This document shows, piece by piece, positions 33,110 through 43,309 of a DNA stretch of 64,000 bases. The stretch lies in the NCBI GenBank assembly GCA_003255025.1, contig QANY01008651.1, positions 868,001 to 932,000 on the forward strand, in the 5' to 3' direction. This DNA comes from Datisca glomerata. Lineage: Eukaryota > Streptophyta > Magnoliopsida > Cucurbitales > Datiscaceae. The notes below the pieces were generated by a model. The model was given only the letters and a program-made list of their open reading frames with translations. It was not told where the DNA came from and made no database searches. The position numbers and the translations under genes were made by a program. Each line of letters begins with the position of its first letter. The stretch's first letter is position 1.

Positions 33110-34705
33110 TTAAATGCTTCTACCATCCGTCATGCCAATCATTTTCTTGCATTTGTCGAGAAGTACTTTCGGTAGCGGTTTTGTGAAGATATCCGCAACT
33201 TGATCCTGACTTGCCACATGCACCAATTCCACACTTCCTTCCTTCACATGATCTCGGATAAAGTGAAAACGAATGTCAATGTGTTTGCTTCTTTCATGGT
33301 TCACTGGATTCTTTGCCAACTCAATTGCTGATTTGTTGTCAACTTGAATCACGGTTGCAGCTAGTTGCTTTAGCTCCATCTTGCTCAACAAATTTCTAAG
33401 CCATATCGCATGACATACACACCAAGATGCTGCCACATATTCAGCTTCACACGTCGAGAGCGTCACGATCAGTTGCTTCTTTGAAAGCCAAGTAAATGCA
33501 GTATCTCCCATAAAGAACACATATCCCGATGTACTTTTCCGATCGTCTATGTCTCCGCACCAATCGCTGTCGGAGTAGCCAACCAACTTGTAATCTTCTG
33601 CTTTCGAGTAGAACAACCCGAGTGACACCGTTCCTTGGATGTACCGTAGGATTTGCTTCACCGCCTTCCAATGTGAATAAACCGGCTCCTCCATGAACCG
33701 ACTTATAATACCGACACTTAATGAAAGATCCGGCCTTGTGCATGTGAGATAGCGAAGGCTTCCTACCAAACTCCGGTATCTACTCGCATCGACACGTTCT
33801 CCTCCATCGAACTTCGAGAGTTTTGCACCTGGTTCCATTGGTGTTGATACCGGGTTGCAATTTGCCATCTTGTACTTCTTCAAAATCTCTTTTGCATATG
33901 TCTCCTGTGATACAAAAATACCTGTCTCTACTTGTCTAACCTCCAAACCAAGGAAAAACTTCATCAAGCCCAAATCTGTCATCTCAAATTCCCGTGTCAT
34001 TGTACCCTTAAACTCTTCTATCATCTCATCATTGTTTCCCATAAAAATGAGGTCATCGACATAAAGAGCAACAAATAACACGTTACCTCCATTCTTCTTT
34101 GCGTAAAGGGCATGCTCGTAGGGACATTGCTTGAACCCGTTCTCCTTGAAATATGTATCGATACGTGTATTCCATGCCCGCGGTGCTTGCTTCAACCCGT
34201 AAAGCGCCTTCTTCAATTTTAGCACCTTATTCTCTTCTCCGATTTTCATGAACCCGGGTGGTTGTTCGATGTAGACATCTTCTTCGAGCACACCATTCAA
34301 GAATGCCGACTTGACATCCATTTGAAATATTTGCCATTTGAATTGAGCAGCTTGTGAAATGAGTAATCGGATTGTCTCCATTCTTGCAACAGGAGCAAAC
34401 ACCTCGTCATAGTCGATTCCTATCTTTTGCTTGTATCCCTTCGCAACAAGTCTCGCCTTGTACCGTTCTATCTCACCTTGAGCATTCATCTTTTTCTTGA
34501 ACACCCACTTCACACCAATAGGCTGACTGCCTTTCGGCAATTCTACTAGCTCCCATGTGTTGTTGCGGTCAATCGCCTTAATCTCCTCGTTCATGGCAGT
34601 TTGCCACTTCTTGTCTCGCACCGCCTCTTCAAAGCTGATATTTTCAGCATCTGCCAAAAGACATACAAGGTGTACCTCATTTGTCGCATCATACAAATCT
34701 TGCAA
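33110..34705 (-). pseudogene. Copia 2 reverse transcriptase and RNase H (531 open codons)
   Basis: RT motifs are 'NTWELVELPKGSQPIGVKWV', 'YKARLVAKGYKQKIGIDYDE', 'VFAPVARMETIRLL', 'QMDVKSAFLNG', 'KALYGLKQAPRAW' and 'LFVALYVDDLIFMGN' (YVDD). RNase H shows 'GYSDSDWCGDIDDRKSTSGY', 'LSTCEAEYVAAS' and 'KHIDIRFHFIRDH'. It ends 'DIFTKPLPK...' and a short tail, then the polypurine tract. This half of pol is intact, but translation from the gag start would be stopped upstream. Confidence 0.96.
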
Positions 34706-35960
34706 ACTTCACATTTTTGGTTGTTGTGGTTCATCTTCATCATCGGTAGTTTCAGAGTTTGTTGGTATACTTGTTGGTGCAATGACTGATGATTCTCCAA
34801 CGTCGATGATAACCTCCGTCGAATTGTTCCAGTCCCACTCGCTTGCTTCATTTACTCGCACATCACGACTCACCATCACCTTCTTGCTTATCGGGTCGAG
34901 TAGCTTGTACCCTTTTGTCTTCTCATCATACCCAATAAAAATATACATTTTGCTTTTGTCTTCGAGCTTCATTCTTCATTGATCTGATACGTGTGCATAA
35001 GCCACACTACCGAACACTTTGAGATGAGAAACTGTCGGCTTTTGTCCGCTCCATGCCTCTTGTGGTGTTTGATCATCTAACTTCACATGTGGACATCGAT
35101 TTTGTACATAGATGGAACATTGCACGGATTCTGCACAATTCCTTCGGCATCTTCTTGCTCTTGAGCATTGATCGAACCATGTCGAGAATAGTCCGGTTCT
35201 TCCTCTCGGCCACACAGTTTTGTTGAGGAGAGTATGGTGCGGTTAGAAATCTCCTTATGCCTTGCTCCTCGCAATACTCCATGAAAGCCGTCGAAGTATA
35301 CTCGCCACCTCTATCGAATCGTACGGCTTTGATGTGTCTACCAGCTGCCTTCTCCACCATCACTTTGAAATTTTTGAACACCTCGAATGCCTCGGATTTT
35401 TCTTACAGAAAATAAACCCAAGTTTTCCATGAGAAATCATTAATAAAGGTAATGAAGTACCTTTTACCACTGAAAGATTCAGGGGTGATTGGTCCACATA
35501 TGTCGGTATGAATCAACTCGAGAGTATGTTTAGCTCGATATTCTGCCTTCTTTTGAAACGAGGTTCTCGCTTGCTTGCCAAGCACACATTCTTCACAAAA
35601 TTTGCCCTCATAGTCCATGTCCGGCAGCCCGTGCACCATGTTCTTCTTTGCTAACTCTTTTAGACCACCTTGATGTAGGTGACCAAAGCGGAGATGCCAC
35701 AGTGACACCTTGTCTTCTACGTTGAATCGCAAACATTTTTCTCGCACGCTTCTCAAATTCAGTTTGTACATCCGATTTCTTCCCATCTCGACTAGAGCAA
35801 TCAGACGCCCTTGCTTGTCTTTCAAGTGTAGTAAGTATCGAGTAACCTTTCTCCGTGAGTTGCCCCATACTCAAAATGTTGGTCTTGAGGTCTGGTACGT
35901 AATAAACATCTTGGATTGACCCTATTAAGCCATCCTTTTGTAAGTAACAAACCGTATCTC
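34706..35960 (-). pseudogene. Copia 2 integrase remnant
   Basis: From the right: 'WHLRFGHLHQGGLKELAKKN' and 'EECVLGKQART' (zinc domain), 'IHTDICGPITPESF', then an in-frame stop where Trp-Val-Tyr-Phe-Leu normally continues (35400). 'VRFDRGGEYTSTAF' and '[15 protein letters not shown]' complete the D-D-E core. A shift near 35110-35170 precedes '[20 protein letters not shown]'. A stop at about 34706 separates it from RT. Otherwise the domain is well preserved. Confidence 0.93.
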
Positions 35961-36230
35961 AGCCTTTGACCTCAACCTTTGATGCATCTCCAAATGACAC
36001 ATGACCATCTTCAATCTTTTGCATCTCTTTGAATAGGTACTCGTGGCCGCACATGTGGTTGCTTTCCCCCGAGTCGAGATACCACAGAGTGTCATTGTTG
36101 ATGTTGACTTCATTTTGAGCCATCAAGAGAAGGCTTTCATTCGCTTCGTCTTCCAAGACTAGGTTGGTTATTTCTTCCACCTTTTTATCGGCTCGACAAT
36201 CTTTTGCAAAATGCCCCACGTTACCATAAT
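35961..36230 (-). pseudogene. Copia 2 protease
   Basis: The frame 35959-36219 contains 'NDTLWYLDSGESNHMCGHEY' (catalytic D-S-G) and 'VSFGDASKVEVKG', then a stop. The DSG triad is intact, though the usual A after G is E. Confidence 0.88.
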
Positions 36231-37146
36231 CATAACATTTGTCAGAGTTGCAATCCTTCGCATAGTAACCATACTTGTAAAACTTGCAGCACTCGATGTT
36301 GGAATAGTTCGACCGGCCGCCTCTTCCTCGACCGCGTCCTCTTCCACGCTATTTGGTTGGCTCGACTGTCCCTTTTCCTTATAGTACCTCTCATGACTGA
36401 TGCCTTGACCACCGCGACCATTGTCACGACTTCCATGGCCACGCCCTTTACCTCAAAAATTTTGAGAATAGAATACATTTTCGTCTTTGATTGATGCCTT
36501 GGTTTGAAGTGCTTGCTCGAGTGTCTCCTCCTTTTTTTTCTTCTTACGTTGTTCGTGTGCCTCGAGAGAATTGGCAAGCTCGTCGACTGTGAGCGTCGTA
36601 AGGTCCTTTGACTCTTCTATTGCGCACACAACATTCTCAAAATTATCGGTTAATGATCTCAAAATCTTCTCCACAACTCGCGCATCGGTTAACGCTTCGC
36701 TATTACGAATGAGTTGGTTCACCACGGCTTGTACACACGAGATGTAGTCAGATACACTTTCCGACTCCTTCATCTTCATGCTCTCCAACTCGCCATGAAG
36801 AGTTTGGAGACGCACTTGCTTGACTCGGTCGGCTCCTTTGAACACTTTTCCTAAAAATGTCCCACGCTTCTTTTCAAGTAGTTGCACCGGCAATCTTCTC
36901 AAAGCCCAACTCATCAACGGCTCGGAACAACATGTATAATGTCGTCTTATCCTTCGCCCACGCCTCTTTCAACGCCTTGTTTTGAGCCGTCGTATATCCC
37001 GTGGTATTTGTTGGTTCTTCGAAACCTTCTTCGACCACTTCCCATGCATCTTGAGATCTGAGAAGAGTTTTCATTTGAATGCTCCAGTTCTCGTAGTTCA
37101 CCTTCGTTAGTCGTGGTAGCGGCATTTGACCCGTCACATTCACCAT
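36231..37146 (-). pseudogene. Copia 2 gag remnant
   Basis: The ATG at 37146 lies at the edge of the primer site. The protein reads 'LPRLTKVNYENWSIQMKTLL' and 'EEGFEEP', then a stop and a +1 shift near 36865, then 'KGADRVKQVRLQTLHGELES' and 'LTVDELANSLEAHEQRKKKK' (UBN2-type gag). Near 36190-36300 are two consecutive knuckle-like motifs (C-C-K-F-Y-K-Y-G... and KCYDYGNVGHFAKDC), each with a Cys replaced by Tyr. Confidence 0.9.
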
Positions 37147-37147
37147 T

Positions 37148-37163
37148 GGCTCTGATATCAATT
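37148..37163 (-). other. Copia 2 primer-binding site
   Basis: The minus strand reads AATTGATATCAGAGCC right after the 5' LTR, matching initiator-Met tRNA with one change (TGATATC for TGGTATC). Confidence 0.88.
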
Positions 37164-37412
37164 TGTAAACTAAAAACTCACTTGAAATATTTAACTTTTG
37201 TATTCCTCTAAGTTATATTTTCAAATGAAATCAACAAGGCCTTTATATAGACTCTACTCTTGCAAAAAAAAACTGAAAAATAATTAAATCTATCACCCAT
37301 TGGCCTTTCATCTACAAACATTTCATCTACAAAGACTCTTGACCTTTTATATTTCCACTAACTTCTAAATTGAAAAAATCCACTAAAAATAACATTTAAT
37401 GTTTATTCAACA
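37164..37412 (-). repeat. Copia 2 5' LTR
   Basis: It is the partner of 32846-33093. On the minus strand, CTATATAAA (plus 37242-37250) is a likely TATA box, and it is kept in both LTRs. Confidence 0.96.
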
Positions 37413-37830
37413 ATATTTACTCAGAGGAAAAATTGTTTCATGCATATCCCTACTTCGGGATCTGATCATGTGGCAATACTCTTGGATTCAGATGGTTGCA
37501 AGCAAATGGTTCCTCTAATTTTTCGGTTCGATAAAGTATGGCATGGGAGAAAGGCTTGCAAGAAATCTATTTTTGACTCTTTGCAGCTTCTGATGAGGGG
37601 CTGTTGGGTTCAATATAATTAACAAGCTTGACTATACGAGACAGGAGCTTAAGGATTGTTACTCCATGCAATTTCCAAATTAGGATGAGATAAGGGATCC
37701 TGAGAGGAAGCTGACTTTAGCTTGTGTAGAGGAGGAAATGTATTGGAGAGGTAGAGCTAGAGTGAAGTGGCTTAGGAAAGGAGAAAAACACTCTCCGGTC
37801 AAAATTATTTTCCTTACATGAGAGTCTTCA

Positions 37831-38910
37831 TCTTCTCAACCTTTTGTGTAAATCGCTATTTATCATTTTTTGTGTAAATCACTATTTATCTTTTAAGGAG
37901 GAGATGAAAATAGGATATTTTGAACTTCAAAAATTCAAAAACCATTCATGTAACTTTTATCGGATAAATGGCCATCTCCCTCTACTAAGGAGCATTAGGT
38001 TGTGTCCTAAAAGCATGAGAACTCAATATTTATCTTGGCATTGTTTTTTAGATTATAGTAAATGAATATTTTTATATTACATGTGGAATCTTGTTGTAAA
38101 ATACACAAGCATATAATACTTGATTTACGGATCCTACGAAGTTTAGTTCATAGGAAAAATGTATGAACCGAGTTCTTTATGACTTGAAAAATGTGTTTTT
38201 ACAGTTTAGTAAAGCTAGACACTTTACTTGAAAAACTCTAGCACGATAACTCTATTATACATAGTGACATACCATGGACAATAGGTGGAGTATTGGTTAA
38301 TGTGCTAATGCATTTTAAATGCATTGAAAGGATTAAGAGTCTAATTTTTAATAAAAGTATTCTCTTAAGAAATTCATGAGTCATTGTTATTATTGTAAGT
38401 GTTCTTAATCTTAAGAGAGTTATGAATTCATATTTAATAGTATGTTATTTTGATCTACTATGATTAATACTCTATGAGTCAACATATTATATAGGTTGGA
38501 TGACTGAGTTGTTAGATAATGAGGATGCATAGATTCTCTCAATAGTATACTTCATAGACACTTTTAAGTAAGAAAGATAGTAGCCCTTAATACAATATGT
38601 TTACATGATCATAACAATCTAAGTGCTAGGTATCTCTAACAGATTCTTAGAGACTCTCAAGTATCATGGTTTGTCAAAAGAATGAGATTTAGAATTTAAG
38701 GATATGCTAGATCTATAAATGAGTTCGACAATACTTCATCTAATTATACGCAGTTTTATATTATGGAGGGGCATCACATAATGAATAATAGGTTGAGGAT
38801 AATCATATCGGGTAATATCATATATATTGGAGTTCAATTAAAATATATTTTATAGTATAATTAAATTAAATTTATAATTAATAAACCCGATCATGGATTT
38901 GATCGATAGA
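37831..38910. other. AT-rich non-coding stretch, possibly old LTR sequence
   Basis: No coding region was seen. The style (dispersed 'gatttgatcgatag', 'ttaattaaa' runs) is like the long LTRs elsewhere here, but no paired LTR was found. It probably joined directly to 43310 before the CACTA insertion. Confidence 0.3.
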
Positions 38911-39224
38911 CACTACTACAAAAATGGGATACAATGATAGCCATCTATTCAGTACAATGACAGTTTTGCAAAACCTGTCAAAGGAAAAAAGGTGTTGGGT
39001 GAGGTAATTTTGATAATATGACAGTTTTTTATTAACTATCATAAATGGCATACCTACGATGCAGTGTGAAAATAAATTGTCATCGTTTTATAATATAAAA
39101 AACTCGCTTATTAGCCAAAGTTCATTTTATTTTCAAAAACATCATCTTATTTAATTCACCCTAATTTCATTCTGTACACTTCTTTTTCCCTTTCCCGAAC
39201 TTGAACCCAAAGTTCACTTTCCAC

Positions 39225-39400
39225 ATTTCTCTCTCTATCTTTCTCGATCAATCTTGCCCTCTCTCTCTCTCTTCTCTCTCGCTCGCTCGCTCACTCTCTC
39301 TCTCTCTCGCTCGCTCGCTCACTCTCTCTCTCTCTCGCTCTCTCTCGCTCTCTCTCTTTCTCACTCTCACTCTTGATCTCTCTCGCTCTCTATCTCACTC
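39225..39400 (+). repeat. CT-rich microsatellite with CTCG runs
   Basis: The stretch is built from (CT)n and (CTCG)n blocks, with a near-duplicate 'ctcgctcgctcgctcactct' occurring twice. It lies about 120 bases upstream of the first ARABIDILLO exon and might be part of a captured 5' region. Confidence 0.9.
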
Positions 39401-39519
39401 GAACATTCATAAGAGAGGACAAACTCACTGTGATCTTGAAGGAAAATGGTGTCTTTGGAGATGGTTTGAGCTTCAACCAAGAATTTCTATAAGACACTTG
39501 GTAAAATGGTGGCAAGAAT

Positions 39520-39714
39520 TTCTATAATCCAGAGCTCACAGGAGGATGTTCATGAAAGAGCAGCTACATGTCTTGCGACTTTTGTTGTCATCGATGATGA
39601 AAATGCTAGCATAGATTGGAGAAGGGTTGAGGCAGTTATGTGTGGGGTGGCATACGGCTCCTTCTAGACCTTGCAAAGTCTTGAAGAGAAGGTCTTCAAT
39701 CTAAAGTTGCAAAG
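39520..39714 (+). pseudogene. ARABIDILLO: ARABIDILLO exon fragment 1
   Basis: The reading is 'SSQEDVHERAATCLATFVVI' then 'DDENASIDWRRVEAVM', then after a one-base shift 'GGIRLLLDLAKS-stop-REGLQSKVAK'. This follows the armadillo-repeat part of ARABIDILLO proteins (F-box plus ARM, linked to lateral root development in Arabidopsis). The Trp normally after KS is a TGA stop. The position of the splice donor reads AT in place of GT. Confidence 0.85.
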
Positions 39715-39861
39715 ATTATTATTATAAGAAAATACGAACTCTTCATTCATTGTGATAAGACACATAAGTGTCTGTCTAAGAAAGAATGGAAATGTTCTCT
39801 TCTTTCAAGTGTGAATTTCGCTTTGGGACAAATGACCTTCTTGACTCTTTTGCTGTTGTAG

Positions 39862-40020
39862 GCCATTGCAAACTTTTCTGTAAATGCTAATGTTGCAAAA
39901 GTTATAGGTGAACAAGGAGGAATCGATATACTTGGTGGCTTGGCAAGATCCACAAATAGGCTAGTTGTTGAAGAGGCTGCTGGAGGACTGTGGAATCTTT
40001 CTGTTGGAGAGGAGCATAAG
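39862..40020 (+). pseudogene. ARABIDILLO: ARABIDILLO exon fragment 2
   Basis: This exon is fully open: 'AIANFSVNANVAKVIGEQGG', 'IDILGGLARSTNRLVVEEAA', 'GGLWNLSVGEEHK'. It is a complete ARM-type repeat stretch. Acceptor TTGTAG and donor GTTTTA are in place, and the intron phase (0) agrees with its neighbours. Family members normally have this block without gaps. Confidence 0.92.
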
Positions 40021-40113
40021 GTTTTATTATGGCTCTATATTTTTTTTATTAAGTAATGGCATTAGCATTTACTCTCAATTTTTATTGGTAATAAATAAGA
40101 GTTCCCTCATTAG

Positions 40114-40194
40114 GGTTCCATTGCTAAGGCTGGTGGAGTGAAAGCTTTAGTTGATCTTATATTTAAATGATCCTCTAATGGTGAAGGTGTTCTG
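40114..40194 (+). pseudogene. ARABIDILLO: ARABIDILLO exon fragment 3
   Basis: The reading is 'GSIAKAGGVKALVDLIFK', a TGA stop (normally Trp), then 'SSNGEGVL'. Acceptor ATTAG and donor GTAAAT are in place. The stop has the same TGG to TGA type as that in fragment 1. Confidence 0.9.
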
Positions 40195-40350
40195 GTAAAT
40201 TCTTCCATTGAACATCATTTATTATTTGAGTTCCTATCATTATACTAAAGTAAGATCAACTACTCCGACTTTCAAGAATAGTTTTTGAATTAAATAGTTT
40301 TTCTATTGAGGAACACTCGCCAACTCTACAGGTTTGTCCCTTTTTTTCAG

Positions 40351-40482
40351 GAACGTGCAACTGGTGCATTGGCAAATTTGGCAACTGATGATAAATGTAG
40401 CACCGAGGTTGCAGTGGCAGGTGGTGTACATGTTTTGGTGATGCTTTCTCGCAACTGCAAGCTTGAAGGAGTGGAGGAACAG
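40351..40482 (+). pseudogene. ARABIDILLO: ARABIDILLO exon fragment 4
   Basis: The exon is open: 'ERATGALANLATDDKCSTEV', 'AVAGGVHVLVMLSRNCKLEG', 'VEEQ'. Acceptor TTTTTTTCAG and donor GTAGCC are intact. It joins the next fragment in phase 0 (EEQ/AARAL). Confidence 0.92.
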
Positions 40483-41418
40483 GTAGCCATTATTTCTATT
40501 AGAAAGAACAAAGTCTTTTGGTTCTTTATTTTAAAGTGTATATAAGTGGTATGCATGGGGAGACACAGTAAAGATAATAGATGGAAGGTCTTTTGTTATG
40601 ATTTTCTTATCATATTGCTTAGTCACCTAAATTTTGCTATAACTAGCTAGAATAATTAGGTGGCTTTTGGATTAAGTGTTTCTTGTTAGTGTGTGTGCTT
40701 GTAAATATTGAAAAGCATGATTATTATAACCCAAACAACATATCAAATAGGATAAAGTAATGTTAACCTGATCTGATGTGTGTTGGTTATTCTTATTGCA
40801 TTTCGATGAAGCTGCTTTCAGCGTAAAGCATGTTTTATGACTGATAATCACCCTTGGGAGTCTTTTCATTAACTTTCACTTCACTGAGGTTCAGGATGTG
40901 ATGATTGCTTTGTCTCATCATGGTTAACTAACATGTATCACGTCCAATTTCATTAAAAAGGTGCAGGACGAGGTGTTCATTGACTGCAATGATTAAGTAC
41001 TAACTTCATATGCATATCCAATATATATGATTACAGTTGAATCCAGTGAGGAGTCTTTGGCATTTGTAATCTTCTATACTCTTGAGTTCCGTCTCCTTTC
41101 GTATAAGGCCTTTAGAAAGATTGTTTACTTTAGTAGTGCTTTGACTTCTCTTAGTTGGTATTTGAGATTATATCTTCTTTGATGGTTCCTTGTCATCTTA
41201 GTTATTTTTTAAATACAGATTTATTGTATAGAGAAAATGAAAATTGTTCGTAGTTCAAAGTGATACTATTGTATAGTTCATGCCGTACTGCTACACACAC
41301 TATTCATTCTCTCTTCATGATTGTTTGGGACCTTTGGGTCATGTCCTATGTTCACTTGTTCTAATATTTGGCACATTTTGGGGTTTCGCTTGTTCTAATA
41401 TTTTTATTGTGTACCATG

Positions 41419-41546
41419 GCTGCTCGTGCATTGGCTAATTTGGCTGCTCATGGATATAGCAATAGTAACAATGCCACTGTTGGACGAGAGGCAGGTGCTC
41501 TTGAAGCTATTGTTCAGCTTACTCATTCTCCTCATGAAGGGGTCAG
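41419..41546 (+). pseudogene. ARABIDILLO: ARABIDILLO exon fragment 5
   Basis: The exon reads 'AARALANLAAHGYSNSNNAT', 'VGREAGALEAIVQLTHSPHE', 'GVR'. The donor GTAGTT is in place, but the acceptor that should be AG reads TG. The following exon (QEAAGALWNLS in the family) was not found downstream within the element. The captured segment therefore ends here or in the next intron. Confidence 0.92.
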
Positions 41547-43309
41547 GTAGTTTACTACAGATTTTGTACCTGTATATTTTACTAAGCCATTTTCTATTAT
41601 TATTTGATTTGAATTGTTATCAATGTATTCCGAAAATCTTCTTTGTGTTTCTAGGAAATGTTATCATCTCTAGTATAATTCATGTTAACCAAATCATGAC
41701 TTGCAAACCTTATTGGTCAACATCCAATTGTAGCTTTTATATTTCGCTTAGATGCAAATTATGTCTAGTCCTTCAAGAATTTTTGTTGTATTTCTCATCG
41801 CATGTTCACTTAGATGTTGTTACAACTTATTTTTTCCTCCTTTTACCCCTTAATGATGAGAAGAAGAAAGAATATGAAGTGGAATTATCACCCAATAATT
41901 TCACTAAGCAAAGCAGCATGTTAAATCTTGTAATGATTTATGCCTCGCGTCTTTTCTTTGACCTGTCACCGGTCACTATTTTGTTATTTTTTCCAAATGC
42001 CATACTACAATGATATCATTTCTTCTACGACTAGATTCATTGATACTCTTGAACCATTAGTTTTATCATCCATTTATTGTTTAACTATATGTTTTGGGGC
42101 CTCTTCAGGAGCCATTAGAAGATGCAACCCCCTTTTCATAAGAAACTTTAGTATATTAATGTGATAAACTAATTACAAGAAACAATATGGAGGATTTACA
42201 GCTTTAATCTAGAATCTGAAAGAAAAAGGATTAGGGTCTAGATTAAAGGTCTTTTAAAGCCATGCACGAACTTGTATTATTTTCTGCATTCTTGACTGCA
42301 TTTGAACGAAGTTCAATCCTATTTAAGATCTACGTGTTGTGGGGCGATGGCTCTGCGACATTTTTGCTTCGATGCTAATGACTTCTCTTGTTAAATTAAA
42401 ATGTTAGTTTGTGATTGAAACATTCTCGTATGATATTAGTAGTCGTTGCGAATGCATACTACTATATTGAGTACTCGAGTTCTTTGATTTATTATGGTAT
42501 TAAATCTCTATGGACCAGCATAAATTAGAGAGGAATTGGGGGGGGGGGGTTAATCTGAATTATTTTCTTCAACTAAGACAGTTCAGCAATATAGCAATTT
42601 GGATTTTAGTATTATTGTGCTGAAGCAGTAAATATCAGTGGCCAAAAAGGTCAAACTTTATGATGTCTTGTGTAGCATTTTTATCTGTGTTCATCGGTTA
42701 TGTGATAAGGTTGTATCTATTCTTGTTTAGTTCAAAAGATATCTACGCAAACTTAGGTAACATGTTTTACTGATGCTCTGCTAATGAAAAATGTGATGAG
42801 AAAATCTAGACAGGTTATAGTCATTACGATTTGCTTTATAAGTGAAAAACTAAGGTAATTACCTAAAACTTCAAGTTTTAGATACTTTCCTCAAGTTTCA
42901 AATGTTTTGTTTTATAATCAATATGTATGGAGCAAACAATTTAATGTATATAAAAATATGTCATGGGAAGGATTTTTAATGAAAAAAGTAGTCATGGAAA
43001 GGCATTTTTTGCCTTTCATTTTTTAAAAAAAATAATTTGGACATTAGATGACGTAGATTCTCCGTCATCTAATTATTTTTTACAGCACCTTTATGACGGA
43101 GATTCCTCGTCATCTAATTATTTTTTACGGTACCTATGATGATGGAGAATCCTCATCATCTAATTAATTTTCACGACACCCTATTATGACATTTTTTTTG
43201 TTGAAAAAGATTATAGATGACAGCCTGATAGATGACAGACGACCAGCCGTCGTTATAGGACTATAATGATGGGTTTTCACCGTCATCTAAGCCCAAAATT
43301 GTAGTAGTG
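41547..43309. other. CACTA right interior, intronic/non-coding, subterminal repeats
   Basis: No further ARABIDILLO exon was recognised. Open frames near 41426-42013 are read-through of AT-rich intron. A run of about 13 G lies at 42538-42550. Between 43030 and 43290 'gatgacggagattc'/'gtcatctaattatttt' motifs recur four or more times, partly as inverted pairs. Confidence 0.6.

Larger units (their letters stand above)
32846..37412 (-). mobile_element. Ty1/copia element 2, complete, relatively young
   Basis: LTRs of 248 and 249 bp lie at 32846-33093 and 37164-37412, with about a dozen differences between them. The target duplication ATATT is exact (32841-32845 and 37413-37417). Minus-strand order is gag, protease, integrase, RT, RNase H. 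RT and RNase H form one 531-codon open frame. At least four stops or shifts occur in the upstream half, so it is probably inactive, but it is the best preserved element here. Confidence 0.97.
32541..37830 (+). mobile_element. LINE fragment (endonuclease region), split by copia 2
   Basis: The plus strand shows 'GDFNELMVPSKNGE' near 32722-32762 and 'DLIEIGW' just before 32845. After the copia come 'GSDHVAILLDSDG' and 'LIFRFDKVWHGRKACKKSI', then 'RARVKWLRKGEKHS' near 37755-37795. These are the second half of the LINE endonuclease and the start of the linker to RT. RT is missing, so this is a truncated fragment. Stops and shifts are frequent. The left edge is uncertain. Confidence 0.8.
38911..43309. 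mobile_element. Pack-type CACTA element carrying ARABIDILLO exons
   Basis: The ends are CACTACTACAAAAATGGG and, inverted, CACTACTACAATTTTGGG. The target duplication AGA is exact (38908-38910 and 43310-43312). No transposase was seen. Both ends have subterminal repeats built on 'gatgac'/'gtcatc', dense at 43030-43290. Between 39520 and 41546 lie five exon-like blocks of an ARABIDILLO gene with introns. The element is 4.4 kb. Confidence 0.92.

Noticed and set aside
33855..34982. Plus-strand frames (69 to 141 codons) opposite copia 2 pol
   Set aside because: They are shadows of the well supported minus-strand pol frame.
39201..39527. 108-codon plus-strand frame rich in Ser/Leu/Arg
   Set aside because: It is the translation of a CT/CTCG microsatellite and has no domain; it is not evidence for a gene.
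41426..42013. 195-codon plus-strand frame overlapping ARABIDILLO exon 5
   Set aside because: It lies in a different frame from the exon and reads through AT-rich intron; the hydrophobic composition is a by-product of T-rich DNA.
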